From assembly GCA_903872005.1 (NCBI GenBank), contig CAIQJD010000278.1, positions 1-7,255 on the forward strand: 7,255 bases of DNA. Direction: 5' to 3'. The stretch is from an uncultured bacterium (GTDB lineage: Bacteria; Chloroflexota; Anaerolineae; JACIWP01). A program made the translations under genes and the position numbers. Positions 7,214 to 7,255 of the stretch are shown one piece after another (position 1 is the first letter of the stretch; each line of letters opens with the position of its first letter). The notes beneath the pieces are model-generated. The model searched no databases. It was not told the origin of the DNA and saw nothing but the letters and a program-made list of their open reading frames with translations.

Positions 7214-7255
7214 TCATCGGGCAGGCACGTGGCGAAAGGCCAGCACGATGGAAAC
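7214..7255 (-). other. rplT upstream region or possible 3' end of a preceding gene
   Basis: All three minus-strand frames are open at the window edge. One of them ends in TGA at 7216-7214, immediately before the rplT Shine-Dalgarno, after 13 codons (VSIVLAFRHVPAR). This does not resemble the usual end of L35 or IF-3. It could be the tail of another gene or plain leader sequence. A weak imperfect hairpin (7247-7226, minus strand) is present, but nothing ties it to L20 autoregulation. Confidence 0.2.

Noticed and set aside
7226..7247. Imperfect hairpin upstream of rplT as an L20 autoregulatory element
   Set aside because: The stem has a bulge and G-T pairs, is only partly within reach of the window edge, and does not match a leader structure that I can recognise.

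Overview
This is a GC-rich bacterial chromosome window, most likely from the phylum Chloroflexota (Anaerolineae/Caldilineae-like). The phylum call is an inference. It rests on a Pro/Thr/Ala-rich 'TPTATP' linker in a large extracellular-type protein, on a C-terminal 'YMPLVSK' segment resembling the 'YLPLV' tails of many Chloroflexota surface proteins, and on overall gene style. No rRNA, tRNA, CRISPR array, insertion sequence or phage feature was seen.

Plus strand, 2-2809: one large gene, cut by the left edge of the window. The reading frame is open from base 2, and what lies before the first ATG (83) reads as the end of an Lcl_C/DUF1566 domain. The visible protein is therefore a three-domain fusion: Lcl_C tail, then an FGE-sulfatase (formylglycine-generating-enzyme-like) domain without the catalytic cysteines, then a Pro/Thr linker, then an arylsulfotransferase (ASST) domain that keeps the catalytic His/His/Arg/His set. 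This is the most unusual object in the window.

Minus strand, 7255 to 2925: a compact gene string in the order rplT (ribosomal protein L20), a TrmH/SpoU-type RNA 2'-O-ribose methyltransferase, a zinc-dependent phospholipase C-like protein of unknown role, and a GH2 beta-mannosidase-like glycoside hydrolase. Gaps are 33 and 10 nt, and the last pair overlaps by 8 nt, so these genes are probably co-transcribed. The first two are translation genes; the last two have no obvious link to translation and look like riders on a strong ribosomal-protein transcript. The two strands converge at a 114-bp gap (2810-2924) without a clear terminator.

Across the window, and especially in the minus-strand string, the 6-bp palindrome GCCGGC is far more frequent than base composition predicts. 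This suggests a HIP1-like genome signature.
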